Below are positions 11,566 through 23,384 of a stretch of DNA of 64,000 nucleotides, one piece after another. The stretch is taken from positions 55,955,419 through 56,019,418 of the forward strand of contig CP154956.1 of assembly GCA_039621445.1 (NCBI GenBank), given 5' to 3'. This DNA is from Euglena gracilis. Its lineage: Eukaryota > Euglenida > Euglenophyceae > Euglenales. The translations under genes and the position numbers were made by a program. Within the stretch, counting starts at the first letter, position 1. Every line of letters starts with the position of its first letter. The notes below the pieces were generated by a model. It had not been told where the DNA came from. It saw nothing but the letters and a program-made list of their open reading frames with translations, and searched no databases.

Positions 11566-12456
11566 TCCCTATGATTGATCTTGTTTCAAAAAAATCCCCA
11601 AAATTGCAAAAATTCGCATTCTTGACAGGGGTTGGATGTCAACAAATCCCAGCCGACGGAGGGTATGACATAATTTTTTCCGGAGTTGCAACAAGACAGG
11701 GCCCATCCCCAAGGGAGGAATCAGTCAATCAGTCTTATGGTTTATTTATATACAGCAGCCTGCCGAGCTTAGGCCTTGTCTAACGAGTGATTTTGTCCAG
11801 CTGCCAGAAGCCCAACGCAGTGTTTGGCGCATCCGAAAAGTTCAGAAGTTCAAATTTTATGAAAGGAAGCGGAAATTCTGACTCATCACCGCAGCTCCGT
11901 GGGATGTTGATGCGGATGCCGGGGGCTGCCAACAACCTCTGTGGGTTCGGGCGAAGAACAGCGAGCTGCAGGGAATGCCCCCACTGACCTATTTACCTCG
12001 GAAAGAAGGTGGCCCCAGACACAAAATGGATTTTCCCCCATTTGAACCCCCCCCTCCGAGTGAGAGGGTGGGTGATTCGACCGCCCCGAAATCCACCCAA
12101 AACGTCCCAACTGGGCAAAACTAGGAGGGGGCTACCCAGTTTTGATATTGACAAAGCCGGACTCCATGCAACCGATCTTGTGCTCAACTACAAGTCTGAG
12201 AGTAGGGCAGGGCAAGCAACACCCCCCTCGATGCCCATTTTTGTCCTGAGTCCAGCATGGACTCCTGTTTCTGACAGCCATGTCTGTTGTCGTGATGAAT
12301 GTGAGTCATTGGCTGTTGGCGATGATGATGACAGTTTTGGGAGCAGCCATGCTGCTCAGTCCTCCCGTGTCGCTGGGATCGTATGTTCAGCTGTCATTTG
12401 GCAGCTCCCGACGGAGACGAAGTGAATTTAGGGGGTTTTGCCGTATGTTTGAAACA

Positions 12457-12518
12457 ATTCTCTTTTCTTTGCCTCTTCTGGGGGGTGTACCCCCCAGAAG
12501 AGGCAAAGAAAAGAGAAT
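12457..12518. repeat. Perfect 30-bp-arm hairpin
   Basis: Arms 12457-12486 and 12489-12518 are perfect reverse complements separated only by GT. The arms contain a purine/pyrimidine-skewed block (TCTTTTCTTTGCCTCTTC) and six G or C at the centre. With a 2-bp spacer it would extrude as a tight cruciform or fold as RNA. It is not followed by the T-run of a bacterial-type terminator. Confidence 0.9.
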
Positions 12519-12519
12519 C

Positions 12520-12577
12520 CTTATTCTTGCTTGGGAATATAATAAGATCTTATTCTTGCTTGAGAATAGAATAAGAC
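12520..12577 (+). repeat. Two 29-bp tandem units next to the hairpin
   Basis: Units 12520-12548 and 12549-12577 both begin CTTATTCTTGCTTG and differ at a few positions. Each is itself weakly palindromic (CTTATTCT...AGAATAgAATAAG). The array directly abuts the perfect hairpin, so both probably arose together. Confidence 0.8.
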
Positions 12578-13454
12578 GGGGTCCAGCCAAGTTAGGGGCT
12601 GCTGGGTGGACGATCCCCGGTGAAAGTCCCCTGTGCCTTACAAAAGCCTGATGGGCACCTGGGAAATATGTTCGGCTTTCAGGGATATATGTCTGTTTTT
12701 TTTTTTGAGGGGAAATGAAATTCCGAAGAAGCCCCATGGGTTATTGATCTTTGGGCATTTTTGGTTTAAACCCACCCCTGCTTTTCTTCTGAAAGGTTCC
12801 ACAAAAAAATGGTAAAGTACCAGGAAAAATTTGGTGTTATAAATTTTCGATTTTGCCAAAGTCCAGTCGCAGCACAGCCTCACCTGGCAGTGGTCAACGT
12901 AGGTAGCCAGAGAATTTCATTGAGATGTCTCAAATGAAATTCCTCCCTCCGGTTGTGTTTATTTTGAGGGGATAAGCCAAGATCATGTTGCTTTTGACGT
13001 ATTTTTAAGTGAAAATACATACAAAATGGGATAGAAATGTCATCAATGTCAATGCAAATTGAGGATGATGAATGAATCTTTTATGGTGGTACAACCCCCA
13101 CCCCCCCCCATGAATGGAATTTCTGCCCAAATAAAGAATTGCGGTTGTATGTTTGGGGGGGGGGGTACCATGTTTATTTCCAGCCTGGCAGCCGAACCTC
13201 CTCCCTCAGTCTGATGCCGTCTTGTGTGGGGGGGACCCTCATGGGGGGTCTCAAGAAGACCTTGTTCAGGTGATGTTTGGGGACGGTCGCTCTCTTCATT
13301 TCTGCCTCGGGATTCCCTCAACCCGTTTTCCCCGCTGCGGCCATCAGACAGCGCCCCCTTCTCCCTTTTCCCCCTGTGCAGGGTTGGCTCAGAGGGGCAG
13401 ACTGTGTGTGGTGCTTTTTGATTCAAGTTTGATTGGTTAGTGACCATACCATTG

Positions 13455-13560
13455 CTCAACACCTGTCCCACCCCCCCCCCCGGGGTGACTGACTGGTTTT
13501 TTCAGAGTGACTGACTGGTTTTCTGGCCAAGAGCCCCCCCCCCCCCAAGGGGGTGATCAG
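13455..13560. repeat. C/G runs with GTGACTGACTGG repeats
   Basis: Two GTGACTGACTGGTTTT units lie between C-run and C/G-run blocks. The reverse-complement motif CCAGTCAGTCACT recurs at 48,850-48,895, 49,520-49,540 and many times at 52,420-52,860, marking a dispersed family. Ends resembling CCATACCATTGCTCAAC (13,445) match the terminal repeat of the element at 48,568. Confidence 0.55.
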
Positions 13561-13896
13561 GTGTGTCCACAAAAGATATTTCTTTTTTTGAAAATGACAT
13601 CAACCACGTAAATTCACGTTAGATCGCACAGAAAATTTGGCCAGACAAGTGTTTTCCAAAAACATACACAAAAAATTACATGAAAACACACCAGAATCAC
13701 GTATCATTACCTAAAATCACATGTAGAAATGTCGGTCATTCACCGTAAAGAAAATGTTAACACAATGTTCCCTCTGATTAAGGACGCCGAAACCTTTTCG
13801 TTCTCACTGCATTTTTTTATTTTCATGTTTGCTTGCTTGATTTATGGGTCAAGGACTGCCTAAGTCTAAGCCTCCAGTTGTTTTGTAACAGAGAAA

Positions 13897-14256
13897 GTGA
13901 AGGATGTTGTTTTACCGCAGAGCATTGTGGTATTTCACCAAAGCGTGTATTTGAAGTGTTGCTCAATTAATGACAATGATCAGCCCACACCTGATGAGCC
14001 TCAATCGCAAGCTTTTTTTTTTGCCTCTCAAGCCAGAGAAGGTGTGATATATTATGAAAATGACAGTTTATTGGAGAATTATCAGCATGCGATGTTCCGC
14101 GTGCATCAGAGGCTATATTCTTCTGAAAATCGCATAATTGCAAATGATATTTTCCTGCTTAAACGGGATTTTTTTGCCTCTGAGAAAAATCATGCAAAAT
14201 CACCCAAAATCACAGCAAACGCACGCGTGAATGTTGGGTCACTAGCACGTTGGTGA
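13897..14256 (+). CDS. Possible AT-rich exon, unknown protein
   Basis: An open frame of 119 codons in AT-rich DNA. The central peptide (ENDSLLENYQHAMFRVHQRL) is protein-like rather than low-complexity, which is unusual for chance frames here. There is no clear start, the end is a stop after LARW, and no family is recognised. A chance frame remains likely. Confidence 0.25.
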   Translation: MKDVVLPQSIVVFHQSVYLKCCSINDNDQPTPDEPQSQAFFFASQAREGVIYYENDSLLENYQHAMFRVHQRLYSSENRIIANDIFLLKRDFFASEKNHAKSPKITANARVNVGSLARW

Positions 14257-14406
14257 AAAACTCTTCTTTCCAAGTTACCCACTTGGTTCAATCGTTGGGT
14301 TCCCCCCAGCTTGGGGGAGGGGGGCCCGGCCCGACGTTTGGAAGGGAGAGGGGTCCCCCCCCACGGTTTGTTGCCCCACCCACAAATGTGTGGATACCTC
14401 AGATAC

Positions 14407-14552
14407 GTGCCTGTGCGCCAGCCCTGGCCACACCCTGCAGGGCGCGCCTCGCCGGCCGCCCACCTCCGGCCCTCGCCACACAGCGCGACTGTGCCTCGGG
14501 GCCCCGGCTGCCGCGCTGGAACGTTGTTTCCCGATGGTCCCATGGTTGAGAG
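14407..14552 (+). CDS. Candidate GC-rich exon
   Basis: A GC island follows a possible acceptor (GGATACCTCAG). One plus-strand frame has nearly all codons ending in G or C (CLCASPGHTLQGAPRRPPTS...), matching the codon bias of the better-supported exons. The minus strand also has open frames, so strand is uncertain. No function is recognised. Confidence 0.3.
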
Positions 14553-14676
14553 GTGTGTGTGCGGTTCAAGGCGTTGGCAGTCTTCCCACAGTGCAGTGTG
14601 TCAAATTGCCGATTCCGCATCACGAAAAGGGATTTTCCTTCTTGTTTTGTGATGGATTCATTGATTGGGTTGCAAT

Positions 14677-14919
14677 CAGGGGTTTTTTTTTGTCGTGGAC
14701 CCGGGGGGGGTAAGGTGGGTGGGTCCGGCCGAGCCCCCCCGGGGGGGTCCCCCCGGAGGGGGGTGGGATTTACTTTTCGGCGCCGAAAAAGTGCTATTTT
14801 TAGCACTTTTCGCAATTTTTTGGCCTTTTTTTGTGGGTCCCCCCGCCCCCCCCCCCCCCGTGGGGCCCCAGGGGGTGGGTGGGTGGGGGGACTTCCCCCC
14901 GGTCTTAAAAAAAACCCCG
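14677..14919. mobile_element. hAT-like miniature element, family A-related
   Basis: Ends CAGGGGTTTTTTTTTG and CTTAAAAAAAACCCCG are imperfect inverted repeats. An exact 8-bp duplication, GTTGCAAT, flanks the element at 14669-14676 and 14920-14927. The body has poly-G/poly-C hairpins and a TCGGCGCCGA palindrome like the 3366-3644 element. One base at the right tip departs from a perfect repeat. Confidence 0.85.
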
Positions 14920-14927
14920 GTTGCAAT

Positions 14928-17900
14928 ACTTTTGGTATTTGCCAGGGTGCCTTCTACGACAGGTTGCCTACCCACAACAGGATGGATAGCAGCATGGGTC
15001 TGACTCAGGCAAAATTCCCTTAAAGAGGCCATTTTCGGTCCTGATGCTTTGCCCCCCCCTTCAGGCCGACCAACCAAAGCAGGAGTTGTGACCCCCCTCG
15101 TGCAGAGAAATGGAAGGTGCCCGGTGGACATTTTCTGGCTGCAAGAGCACCTGTCAGTTCGTCCCGGCCAAAGGCTGGGCCAGAGGGAAAAAAATCCAGG
15201 GGTTTCAGCCGATTTTGGGTGGGTTTTGGGTTGGTGACCCCCCCCCGGAGTTCTGTGTGGGTGGATTGGGCTTTGGTCAAAGTGCCTCCCCCCCCCCCCC
15301 CGATCACTAAGTGAATCTTGGTTTTTAACCCCCATTTGTAAACCCTGGCTGACCAACCTAACTTGATCGTCTTTTCTTGTTCTTTAAGTCCAATTTCAGA
15401 CAAATGGATCGTGGCTACAAAACATTTAAATAACTGTCACTGAGAAAATTCTGTCATGCTTGGATTGAATGCCTGTGTGAGTTTTTCCCCCTTTTTTCAA
15501 TGCAGCCAGCAGCAAGCAAGCAAGGAAAGTTTTTTGGCTTTCTGACTGTGGAGATCAGGGCGGTCCATGAGGACAGGAAGTTTTTTGGTTTTAAGGACCG
15601 TCCCTTAAGGACAGCCTTTAGGCCTAAGGGACTGCCAACGGCCGATCAGGGGATGGAATGGGGTGAAAATTAAAAAGTCGAAAATTTCAAAAAAGTCACA
15701 TTTTTTGACGTTTTGGGTGGATCGACAATAGTGCAAAGATGCCAGAAATAACTTTTCCGCCTGAAATCGACCCGTTTTAGCCAAAAATGGCCGTTTTTTT
15801 TTACCATTTTGCCTGTGAATTTTCATTGAATGTGATGGAACAGGAAGTTGATTTTTTTTGTTAATCACCTCCCTGGTGGTGATGGGGGTAGGTATCCCGA
15901 GTGTTGGATCATATGGGAATTGGGAATTTATCCCCCCGAAATTTCAATTTCCCCTTTTATTGTTTTGAGTTAGGGGAACGATCTCTTGATCAACCATTTA
16001 TGGTGGTTTTTTTGACGTGTTTGCGAAGGCATTCTTTTTCTGGTCTTTCTTCCCCCACAATCAGTTTTCCAGTGATCCACTCATCCATGTGCCATCTTTA
16101 CCCACTCATTTTCCAACCCCTTGGGGGTGTACATGAAATACGGGGTATTCTTACGCCGGAGGGAACTCTACCCCGGAGGGAACCCTACCCCCAGGGTAGG
16201 GATGGAAGGGAAGCTTTCGGTTTTAAGGTAGGTGGTGGGGGGGTGGACTCCCCCCTGGGGGGGGGGGTAAGGTGGGGGGGGGGGCCCGGACCCCCCTTAG
16301 ATGTTGGGAGGGGGAGTCCGGACCCTCACTCCCCCCTCCTTGGCAGGTTCCAAAAAAAATAGCTCAGACTTTTCCTCCAGTGCTGCGCCAGAAAATGAGC
16401 AAATAAAACGCCTTTTCCCCTCATTTTTGGCACATTTTTTTGATGTTTTGGTGTTTTCCACATAAAAAGTATTCAAAAAAGTGTTCAAAAATGAGCATTT
16501 TTTTGGATTTTTTTTCCATCGAAAAATCAGGTATTTTTGACCAATTTTGGCCTGGTATCCGGCTTTTTGCCAGTCCATAAAATCGAAAAATTTCCAGCCT
16601 CTTTCAGTTTCGAGGGGGGGTCCGACCCCCCCCCCCCCCCGATACATCCCTGCCCCGGGGGGGGGGGGGGGGTCAGCCAGCCAGCACCTTTTTTTCCAGC
16701 CAGCAGCTCCGAGCCGGGCTGCCCCCCCCCCTCAGGGAGTCCGCTGAACTTATAGGTCTGCCTAACTAATTAACCTTCACGTCTGCCAGGGGCAAAGAAA
16801 AATTGCGAAACACCAAAAACTTTCGAAAAGGGGGTCGGAAATGGCCCCAAATGTCAGTTTTGTCTGGTTTTTTGGGTTTTCACCTCCAAAAAAAAGTGAA
16901 AAATGGCAACCGCTTGGGTTTGGGCTGTTTAGCATTTTGGGGGCCATCTGCCAGGCAGGTCCAGTGCCAGCCGGCGGGTCCCCCCCCCCCAGGGCTGTAC
17001 GGGAATCCCCGAAACCCTGCGGGTGGTGGGTGGAGGGTCGACCCACCCCCCCCCTTCATCCTGGTGGGTGGGGGGTCCCCATCCCCACCGCCTTCTCATA
17101 CTTCCGGAGTCGCCGATTTGAGTCAAAATTTGCCTTCGGCGCTGAAGGATTTTTCTTTGTCTGGGCTCTGTGGTGGGTGGGGGGGTCGACCCCCCCACTC
17201 TCAGGAAGAGAGGTCCAGCCAGCACCTTTTTCCAGCTCGCCCGTGGAACCCCCCGGCGTCTTTAAGAAACCTCTGGTGGTACATCTTAGTGGAAAGGTGA
17301 GTGGGAAGGTGCAATTTGATATTATCATTTCTACAGGTACAATGGTGATCTTCTTGGCGTCATTTTCTTTTGTGATGCTCGTTTGGAAGTATTGTCATCG
17401 TCAAATCGGCTTCTTTTTGCTCTTTTCAGACAGTTTGAAGTGTTCTTGTTGTTTGTGGTTTCAGGTTTGACATTTATTTTTGTTTACACAAGCAAATGAT
17501 CCTGGATTTCACCACCCAAAATCTGAAAGTATTTTTTTGATATTGGATTATCACCAAAGTTTTTTTTACCGATTCTGGCCTAGGCCGCTGTCGGAAAAGG
17601 CAAGAAAATGCAAGAGTTTTTTTTGCGTACGTGACCTTCTGGGATGGGAATGGAGATTTGAGCATTTCTCAGCAAGTTTTGCAATTTTACAAAAGGAAAT
17701 TCATATTTTCTGATTTTGTTGAACCATTTGCTTATCTTTTAGTTTCTCTGTCAGTTCACAATTTTCCAAAATTTGCATGTTTGCAAGAAGCTTTATTTCA
17801 AGGCAAGGAGTATTTATGGTGGGCTGTTGAAAAGCTTGCATTGCATGTGTTGTGATGAAATGTAAAATGCATTCTTGCAGACCGTCCCTGAAACAGTGCA

Positions 17901-19407
17901 GGTAAACCTCATTTGTTTTTCATTTTCATTTTACGGTTGGTTTGCTTATGAATGAAATTCCACACCGTTTCGGATTTTCTGTGTTTCGGAAGGAAGCAAA
18001 ACAGGTTTTTTTGCATCATATTCCAGGATGATTCCAAAAATGCTCTACAATGCATTGATTTTTTTTAAAAAATTTTCCTGCATTTTTGTGCCGTATATTT
18101 TGAGTTTCCTCGTTGGAACAAATTTTTCCAACAAAGAAAATCTCTGGAAACAAGCAGGAAATTGCGATGTGACGGAGTCTGTGATATTTAATTTAATTCA
18201 TCGTTCATTAATGCGTCGTGTGTTTGGTATCTTTGCAAAATTGAAGGAGAGGACAGTTTGATTTGTGGCCTATTTCAACAAAGCAACCCAACGGCAGACA
18301 AAAAGGCAGCCATTCTCCGATCTGGCCCTGTCTTGGGGGCCAACTCGCCCACCACAGGTGTGCGGAGGGCACAGAGGGCACCTTGGAAGCACATTGGAGA
18401 TCCGTGTCATTTTTGCTTCGGACCCGTCCCATCCAGGGCAACTGTGAGGGCACAGAACTTGAACGCAGAACTCCTCCGCCCCCAACGCCCGTCCCCATTT
18501 TTTCCAAGGCACCTATTTTGAGGTTTGATTTCACTCCAAAACTGCTGGGATCTTCTTATCGCTCTGTATATCTTCATGACCACCCCAAGTAGTTCTGATG
18601 TTTCATGAAACAAAAACAACAGTTCGGACATTATCAATTGAAGGACAATCCTCAACATATCCACCGAAAATTTGTGATATTTTTTTTTGTGTTCCAAGGT
18701 ATTGCCTTGGTCATCCCAGGGTTTCCAAAAAAGATGTTGTTGGCCAATGAATGAGGACAAAGTTTTCATGTGTTCCGAGCATTCATTTAACACCTGTGTA
18801 ATTCCCCCCCAGAGGGGGTTTTTGAGAGTGGGTGGGTGGGTTGGGGCATCTGGACCCGCCAGGCTGCGCCATGAGTCAGATTTTGCCCGGCCAAATCCGG
18901 GCCGGAAATCTTTTTCAGCATTTTCGGCTGATTTTAGCTGGATTTTGGGTGGGTGGGTGGGCAGTTGACTGCCCGGAGGGAGGGTCGTGAGTACGTGGGT
19001 TTTCGAAATAAAGTGGGTGGGGGTGGGTTTGGGCCCGAAAAAAAGTGCCCCCGGGAGGAATCTATGCCTCCCAAGTCCAACGACAGTCATGATGGCGAAA
19101 AAAACTCAAAGTAGCGCAACCCATTGCAGTGAGGGACAGCGCACATCCGATGATATTACCCAAAAGTTCCAAAGGGGAGTTGGAGAAACCATCCTACATC
19201 GCGCCCCCTGCAGCCCGGCAGCAGCCCAGCAGGGGGTTGGGTGGGGGGGCGGGGGCAGCCAGGCAGCAAAGGATGACAGGGGGCCAGGGTTAGCTGTGCG
19301 AACCCATCCACAGGACCCAGTGGGGTTGGGCAGTGGTTGAGCGTGGGGTCTGGGGGGTGAACAGAGGGCCAACCTTCCTGTCTTGTGCTGGGCTCCTCTC
19401 CCCACAG
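14928..19407. other. Repeat-rich stretch without supported gene
   Basis: This stretch contains G/C-run repeat blocks at 15,230-15,320, 16,130-16,340, 16,610-16,760, 16,960-17,260 and 18,800-19,060, with AT-rich sequence between. Motif CAGCCAGCACCTTTTT recurs at 16,680 and 17,215, and again near 49,383 and 53,970. Frames over 100 codons (for example minus 18,407-19,090) cross these runs and are not credible. A GC-richer patch at 18,350-18,480 might hold an exon, but I cannot choose a frame. Confidence 0.4.
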
Positions 19408-19649
19408 CACGCCCTGGCCAGAGCACCACGGAGTTGAATCAGGACAAGCCTGGTCAAATGCCTTTCGAGTTCGACGACTCCTGGAGCGGGGCAGCCAAGC
19501 ACGCTTGCCATGGACTAATGGAGGTTGTCCTCAGAGTCCTTAAAGTCTTCAAATGGCGGTCCTCATTTTCAGAACAGCCTGTGAAGGCAAAAAGCCTCAC
19601 CAAACAAAGAAATAGGAGGAATTCCATTGTGCAGACCGAGCCAGTCTAA
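19408..19649 (+). CDS. Candidate 3'-terminal exon, unknown protein
   Basis: It follows a good polypyrimidine acceptor (CTCCTCTCCCCACAG) and runs 80 codons to TAA. The peptide (MPFEFDDSWSGAAKHACHGL, then a basic lysine/arginine-rich tail) is protein-like and codon use is moderately GC-rich. The 3' part becomes lysine-rich and could be chance extension. No family is recognised. Confidence 0.35.
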
Positions 19650-20703
19650 AGCCAGTCTTCCTTTTGGGGAAATTTCAAATCTCTGCGGCGTTGTCGGGTC
19701 GCTGCAGGTTGTTGTTGGGGGGGCACCCACAGCACAGGCCATGGTCGAAAAACACATCTTTTTTGATGACCCCCCCCCCCCCCGCAGGGTTCGGACCAAC
19801 CAAGGGCACCGGGCCGAAAGTCAGTTCACTCGGACCTCGCCACTCTTTCCTGGCACCTGCCCTTTTTTTCAAACCCTGGTCAACCCCCCACCAGGTCTTC
19901 TTATGGCTTACCCACCAGTGTGCCGCAGCACCCCGTCAGGCCCACCACCGGGCCATGATGCCGCGCACTGTGAACACGTCCTCAGCCGCGTTCAGACCAA
20001 GACGAGGCGGCGGGGAGGCTCCCCAGTTTGCCCTCAGTGCTGGGCCAACCAGCCGGCGTGCGTCTGATTTGGGCAGCATTGGCCACTGCTTGAATGTCTG
20101 ACTCCCATGAAAGGGGAATGTGTAACCTCCCCCCCAAAGCATGACCGTCCCAAAAATGACCCCCGTACTGATTTCCACCCCCAAAAAGCAGACCCCCCCT
20201 GGAACTTTGAGAGAATCTTAAATTGATCCCCAAAGTAAATCACCCAAAAATAAAGTAAATCACCCTTTTTTTGATTTTCCCCCATTTTTTTCATGTGCGA
20301 AAATTTGCATTTTGACCTAACTTTTGTTTTGTGTTATAAAAGATCCTGTTTTTTTTGGCTTTTGGATCCTCCCGGGCATGCTTTTGTTGGCTGAGATTTT
20401 CAGCAACAGCGTTGACCCCAGAATCCCAGTTCCAAGTGAGGACCTGCAGTCTGCTCTCCCGAGCAATCCCAACGATGATCCCCCACGAGGGGCATCTGTG
20501 AAGGGGAACCGATTTACCGATTGCCGGCACCCAGCATTTCTTCACCCAGCATGAATTTCTTACGCCAGACCCCACCCTCCCAAGGGGGGTGGGTGGGTGG
20601 GTGGGTCTGTCCTAAATCTGGGGGAAGGGGGCCGATCCCCCACACCCCCTTCGTGTTTTCCAACAGCGCCAGTTTTAGCTCAAGATTTTCCTTGCATTAT
20701 CAG
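19650..20703. other. Spacer with a weak exon candidate near 20,400-20,553
   Basis: The frame at 20,400-20,553 (plus) reads VDPRIPVPSEDLQSALPSNP and could be an upstream exon of the DTW-domain gene, but splice sites are not convincing. 19,770-20,060 holds GC-rich sequence with several open frames and a C-run. 20,560-20,660 is a G-run repeat. Confidence 0.35.
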
Positions 20704-21886
20704 CTTTGCATCCCAAGCTCTCGTGACAACATCATCAAGTATTCTACCCCTCCAGGAGTTGAAGTTGTGCTGTGGATGCATCACAAGGTTTGTGTGTTTT
20801 TTTCCTTTTGGTTTTTCAGATGCATATTTCATTTGACTCCTCCTCTTCGGATGTGGCGGATGTGGCAATGGGTCTCCAGCTCTAATTTGGAATTGCTTTT
20901 CCCCATTCCGAACCATTTCAAGGCCGTTTCGCCTATGGCCCCCAACAGGTTCGCTTGTTGCATACAAATTTGGCCCCTGCTCAACGCTGGCCCCCGGCGT
21001 AACCTTTCTTCTTTTTTTTTTCATCTGAGACCATCGCCAACCTTTGTTGCAGGAATGGGGCACCCCTTCCAACACGGGCGTCTTGTTGGCCCGGAGCCTG
21101 CAGGGCACCCGTGCAGACCGCTGGCAGGCACCTCCTTCGCCGTGGGCACAGCCCTTCACTGCATTTCCACTGAACCGCTCCACGTTCAAAATCCTTGTGC
21201 AGGTCCGGCAGTGCGGAAAGGGGAATAACGTGGGGGGGGACTGGACCAGCGGTGTGGGGTCGGCTGCTGATGAAGGGGCTGCCGAAGCACGACCAGGAGC
21301 TGCGTTCCCTTCTGGCGTGGCTTGCACCAACCCGGGCCCCCTGCCCACTCAAGTGGCATTGTGCCTTGGATGTCCCTCCCGATGGGTTCCAGCCACCCGC
21401 CAACCGACCCCCACCGCCTGTGTGTCGTCCTGTGGCCCGGCGGGTGCTCCGGCCCCCGCGTGACATCTGCCGCCGAGGTGTGGGCGGCGGCCCAGGAGGA
21501 GGGCCCAGAGGGCGTGCCGACGAAGACCGTCACGCTGATCCTCCTCGACAGCACGTGGACCGGGGCGCGGCGGATGATGCGCCGCCTGCCAGCCACGGTG
21601 ACCTGCTGGGCCCTGTCCGGCGCTGACCTGTCATGGCACACTGCTGACGGGGTCAGAGGGCTGCTCCCCCGTTTTTCTCTGGGTTTTTTTTGTTGGTTTT
21701 TTCTGGGTGGGTTTTCTGAGAAAGGTTGTGGGCTGAGGGTTTTTTTCCCAGTTTGGTGTTTTGGGGGGCTTTTGAACGCCCCAACCCCAGGGTGCGGTGA
21801 GGTGAGACATTTATTTATTCTGCAGGTATTTTGTGTATATATGTATACATAGTCATGTGATATGTATAGATAGCGACATATAGATG

Positions 21887-21922
<36 letters not shown>

Positions 21923-22273
21923 TGTGTGTGTGCATATGTATGTATGTACGTATATATGTATGTATGAAAATATAGACATGTGGACATGCATATGGATATT
22001 GTTTGCCCCGATCCCCCCCGGTTGCCAACCCCGCAGGCAGTGCTCTGGAGCCCGCCGGACGATGGGCCTGTCCCGTCCCTCATCGCCCCTCTGCGGAAGC
22101 GCAACGGGGTGAACCCGACCGAGGTGTGCACCGCCCAGGCCGGGGTGGCCGCCCTGCGGGCCCTGGGGCTGCCGGCTGCCGCCGCCCACCGCCTGCTGGC
22201 CCTCATCCGCAGCAAGGTCACCCGCGTCGCTGGCCTGCGCAGCCACACCCGCGCGCGGTTGGTGCCTGTGTGA
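20704..22273 (+). CDS. DTW-domain protein, probable tRNA-uridine aminocarboxypropyltransferase
   Basis: DTW-domain enzymes (TapT, DTWD1/2) transfer the 3-amino-3-carboxypropyl group from S-adenosylmethionine to uridine in tRNA. Supported exons all fit phase 0. 20704-20787 ends VEVVLWMHHK with donor GTTTGT. 21053-21202 begins EWGTPSNTGVLLARSL after TTTGTTGCAG. The third exon ends at 21651 and contains CVVLWPGG and LILLDSTWTGARRM, the DTW signature in its DSTW form. 22037-22273 contains SLIAPLRKRNG and EVCTAQAGVAALRALG, then TGA. The HHKEW...NTG motif is split exactly by the first intron. The start of exon three is unresolved: a frame change lies between GLPKHDQELRSLLAW (about 21,280-21,330) and CVVLWPGG (about 21,410). 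The N-terminus was not found. Third-position GC is very high. Family assignment is firm; exact substrate is inferred. Confidence 0.8.
21838..21976. repeat. GATA/TATG microsatellite in the DTW gene's last intron
   Basis: Tandem GATA units followed by TATG/TGTG and TATA-containing units. They fill the middle of the intron between 21652 and 22036. Chance frames across it (repeated YIHT/YLSI) are not genes. Confidence 0.9.
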
Positions 22274-22712
22274 GGCGGTGGGCTTGTGGTGGTGTGCGCC
22301 TTTTAAGGTGGAATCCCACAACGATGCTGAAAAATAGACCAGGGGGCCTCATCAGACCATCGTTGCTGCCGGGTGTTTGCCAACCATACATATTATCTCC
22401 CAAAAATTCAGGAAAAAGAACCTTCGGGAAGAACTTCGGGAAAATGTGACAGATTTGTTTTTTGACCCCTTGTTTTCCCTGGGCCACAGCCGACCGAGGG
22501 TTTTTGATTTTGATCAATTCAAAAATTATCAAGGGCGAGACGCTTGCGCAGAGCTACGGGTTTTCTTTAGCCGGAGGGCACCCCATCCCCCCGGGCCCCC
22601 GGGGGGGGTCCAGCCCGGCCGCAGGCCGGCCAGCCAACTTGGCTGCCCAGGTCACCTGTCACTGCACGTCCCCCCCTCATAACAGCTTGGACTTGGACCC
22701 AGTGTCTCTCTT

Positions 22713-23384
22713 TTGACCTTTCTGGCATTGAACTTTTCAAAACTTCCGGCACAGCACAAGCAAAGACAGGACTTCTTGGACGTTCAATCGGTGACCCACG
22801 CAATCAGTGTAAGCATTTTGCTCCCTACAGAAACAATTGGCATTCTTCAGTGGCGCAATCATGAATTAGGAATTGCAGACGTGGTGAATCCTACAGAAGA
22901 AAGGCCTTCCTCCCTGCAAGAAGGAAGGAAAAGCGCGCCGGATGGTTCACGTCCCGGGGACGTATTTGTCATGAGATACGACGCGAATGGACCAGCGGCC
23001 ATCGACGTCACCATCCGACACCCCTTGGCACCATCTCGGACGCGCCCTGGCACGGATGAGATCGGAAAGTGGCACGAGGCCCAAGAGGAAGACAAGGTGA
23101 GGAAGTATGGCGAGGGGTGCCAGCGAAGAGGCTGGACATTCATCCCCTTCGTAATGGACTGCTATGGAGGGATGGGAGATGCGGCGCTCACGTTCGTTAA
23201 CAATTGCGTTCACCTCCTTGCCGGCCAGCACGACGCGTGGGAGAGAAGGGGAGTTGAGGACAATTGCTGGCAGGGCCTCAGCATGGCCCTGGCCAGGGAG
23301 TTGGCGAGGCAGCTGGTTTGGGGGCAGTGCCCTGAGGACTCGGCTGATGGTGGCATTGCCGAAGCCCATCGACCGTACGCATAA
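22713..23384 (+). pseudogene. C-terminal endonuclease domain of a non-LTR retrotransposon (RLE type)
   Basis: The translation carries RPGDVFVMRYDANGPAAIDV, then an HPLAP segment, and later K-x2-KY...C-x3-GW-x-FIPFV-x-D-x-YGG. This spacing matches the restriction-like endonuclease (PD-(D/E)XK fold) at the C-terminus of R2-like and related site-specific LINEs, where the Asp residues and Lys are catalytic. No reverse transcriptase lies upstream, so this is a truncated copy. Such 5' truncation is opposite to a host gene exon pattern. The C-terminal region ends EAHRPYA at TAA 23382-23384. The first 60 codons do not look like the family and may be flanking sequence. Confidence 0.65.

Noticed and set aside
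12457-12518. Rho-independent terminator
   Set aside because: No T-run follows and the context is eukaryotic; it is listed as a hairpin only.
18407-19090. 227-codon minus-strand frame
   Set aside because: It crosses a G-run dispersed repeat also seen elsewhere and has no recognisable domain.
20820-20876. Extra exon of the DTW gene (after TTTTTCAG, Ser-rich peptide)
   Set aside because: Including it would separate HHK from EW, two halves of one conserved motif that join perfectly without it.
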